5,107 bases of DNA. It comes from Patescibacteria group bacterium AH-259-L07 (GTDB lineage: Bacteria; Patescibacteriota; Patescibacteriia; UBA2591; UBA6264). Made by a program: the position numbers and the translations under genes. Where the stretch lies: assembly GCA_027718005.1 (NCBI GenBank), contig JALLOP010000093.1, forward strand, positions 1-5,107, in the 5' to 3' direction. Under the pieces are notes generated by a model that saw only the letters and a program-made list of their open reading frames with translations, was not told the origin of the DNA and made no database searches. This document shows, piece by piece, positions 5,071 through 5,107 of this stretch (position 1 is its first letter; each line of letters starts with the position of its first letter).

Positions 5071-5106
5071 TCCGCACATAAATATAAAGACTAGTGCGGA
5101 ATTTTT
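5071..5106 (+). terminator. Intrinsic terminator after the HEPN-MNT pair
   Basis: The arms TCCGCAC (5071-5077) and GTGCGGA (5094-5100) form a perfect 7-bp stem around a 16-nt AT-rich loop. The run ATTTTT (5101-5106) follows near the window edge. AAA before the left arm makes the structure partly bidirectional. It lies 97 bp past the MNT stop and probably ends the + strand transcript. The long loop lowers confidence. Confidence 0.6.
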
Positions 5107-5107
5107 G

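Noticed and set aside
5039..5077. tRNA-Ile-like segment: anticodon-type loop CTGATAA flanked by GGG and CCC, then a T-arm-like GTGGG...CGCAC
   Set aside because: There is no D-arm, no acceptor stem and no TTC in the T-loop. The bases are better explained by the TCAGCC/GGCTGA and TCCGCAC/GTGCGGA stems.

Overview
The window looks like a piece of a Candidate Phyla Radiation (Patescibacteria, probably Parcubacteria-like) genome. The case rests on three things: tandem copies of a large cysteine-rich zinc-ribbon protein family that I know from memory mainly from such genomes, moderate-to-low GC with no Shine-Dalgarno sequences at the starts, and a compact HEPN/MNT pair. TGA acts as a normal stop: two long genes (624 and 557 codons) contain no in-frame TGA and both end in TGA. 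That argues against the TGA=Gly code of Gracilibacteria/Absconditabacteria. The assignment is an inference; no ribosomal or other marker gene is present.

Layout, all genes on the + strand. (1) Positions 1-472 hold the 3' part of a first zinc-ribbon paralogue. It runs in from outside the window. Its last zinc ribbon is damaged by a net 100-nt deletion relative to its neighbour, which shifts the frame; the original tail (ending CYQQEIV, TAA at 470-472) still lies in another frame. (2) Positions 482-2356 hold a full-length second paralogue (624 aa, about 40 Cys). It carries an in-frame ~90-bp repeat insertion near its C-terminus. (3) Positions 2357-2514 are a 158-bp spacer with a strong hairpin, a duplicated copy of the gene's last six codons, and a 21-bp imperfect tandem repeat. 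(4) Positions 2515-4188 hold a third paralogue (557 aa, 29 Cys), the cleanest of the three. (5) Positions 4189-4269 hold a near-identical second copy of the hairpin, again followed by a duplicated 'EVV-stop' tail. (6) Positions 4270-4671 and 4644-4973 hold overlapping HEPN and MNT (minimal nucleotidyltransferase) genes, a toxin-antitoxin-type pair. (7) Positions 4974-5107 hold structured non-coding DNA ending in an intrinsic terminator.

The zinc-ribbon proteins share one architecture: two zinc ribbons (A, B) at the N-terminus, a Cys-rich central region with two related modules ending around YSKEEY, a conserved 'FFPPELSPxxYNET' block, then a second A'-B' ribbon pair. In the third paralogue, the eight cysteines of the N-terminal pair and the eight of the C-terminal pair have exactly the same spacing, so the protein is bracketed by duplicated ribbon pairs. 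No function is known to me; the proteins have no signal peptide or membrane segment and are probably cytoplasmic nucleic-acid or protein binders. The most notable features are this bracketed architecture, the different stages of change across a tandem gene family, and a hairpin found at the same codon-level position behind two paralogues with duplication of the coding tail.
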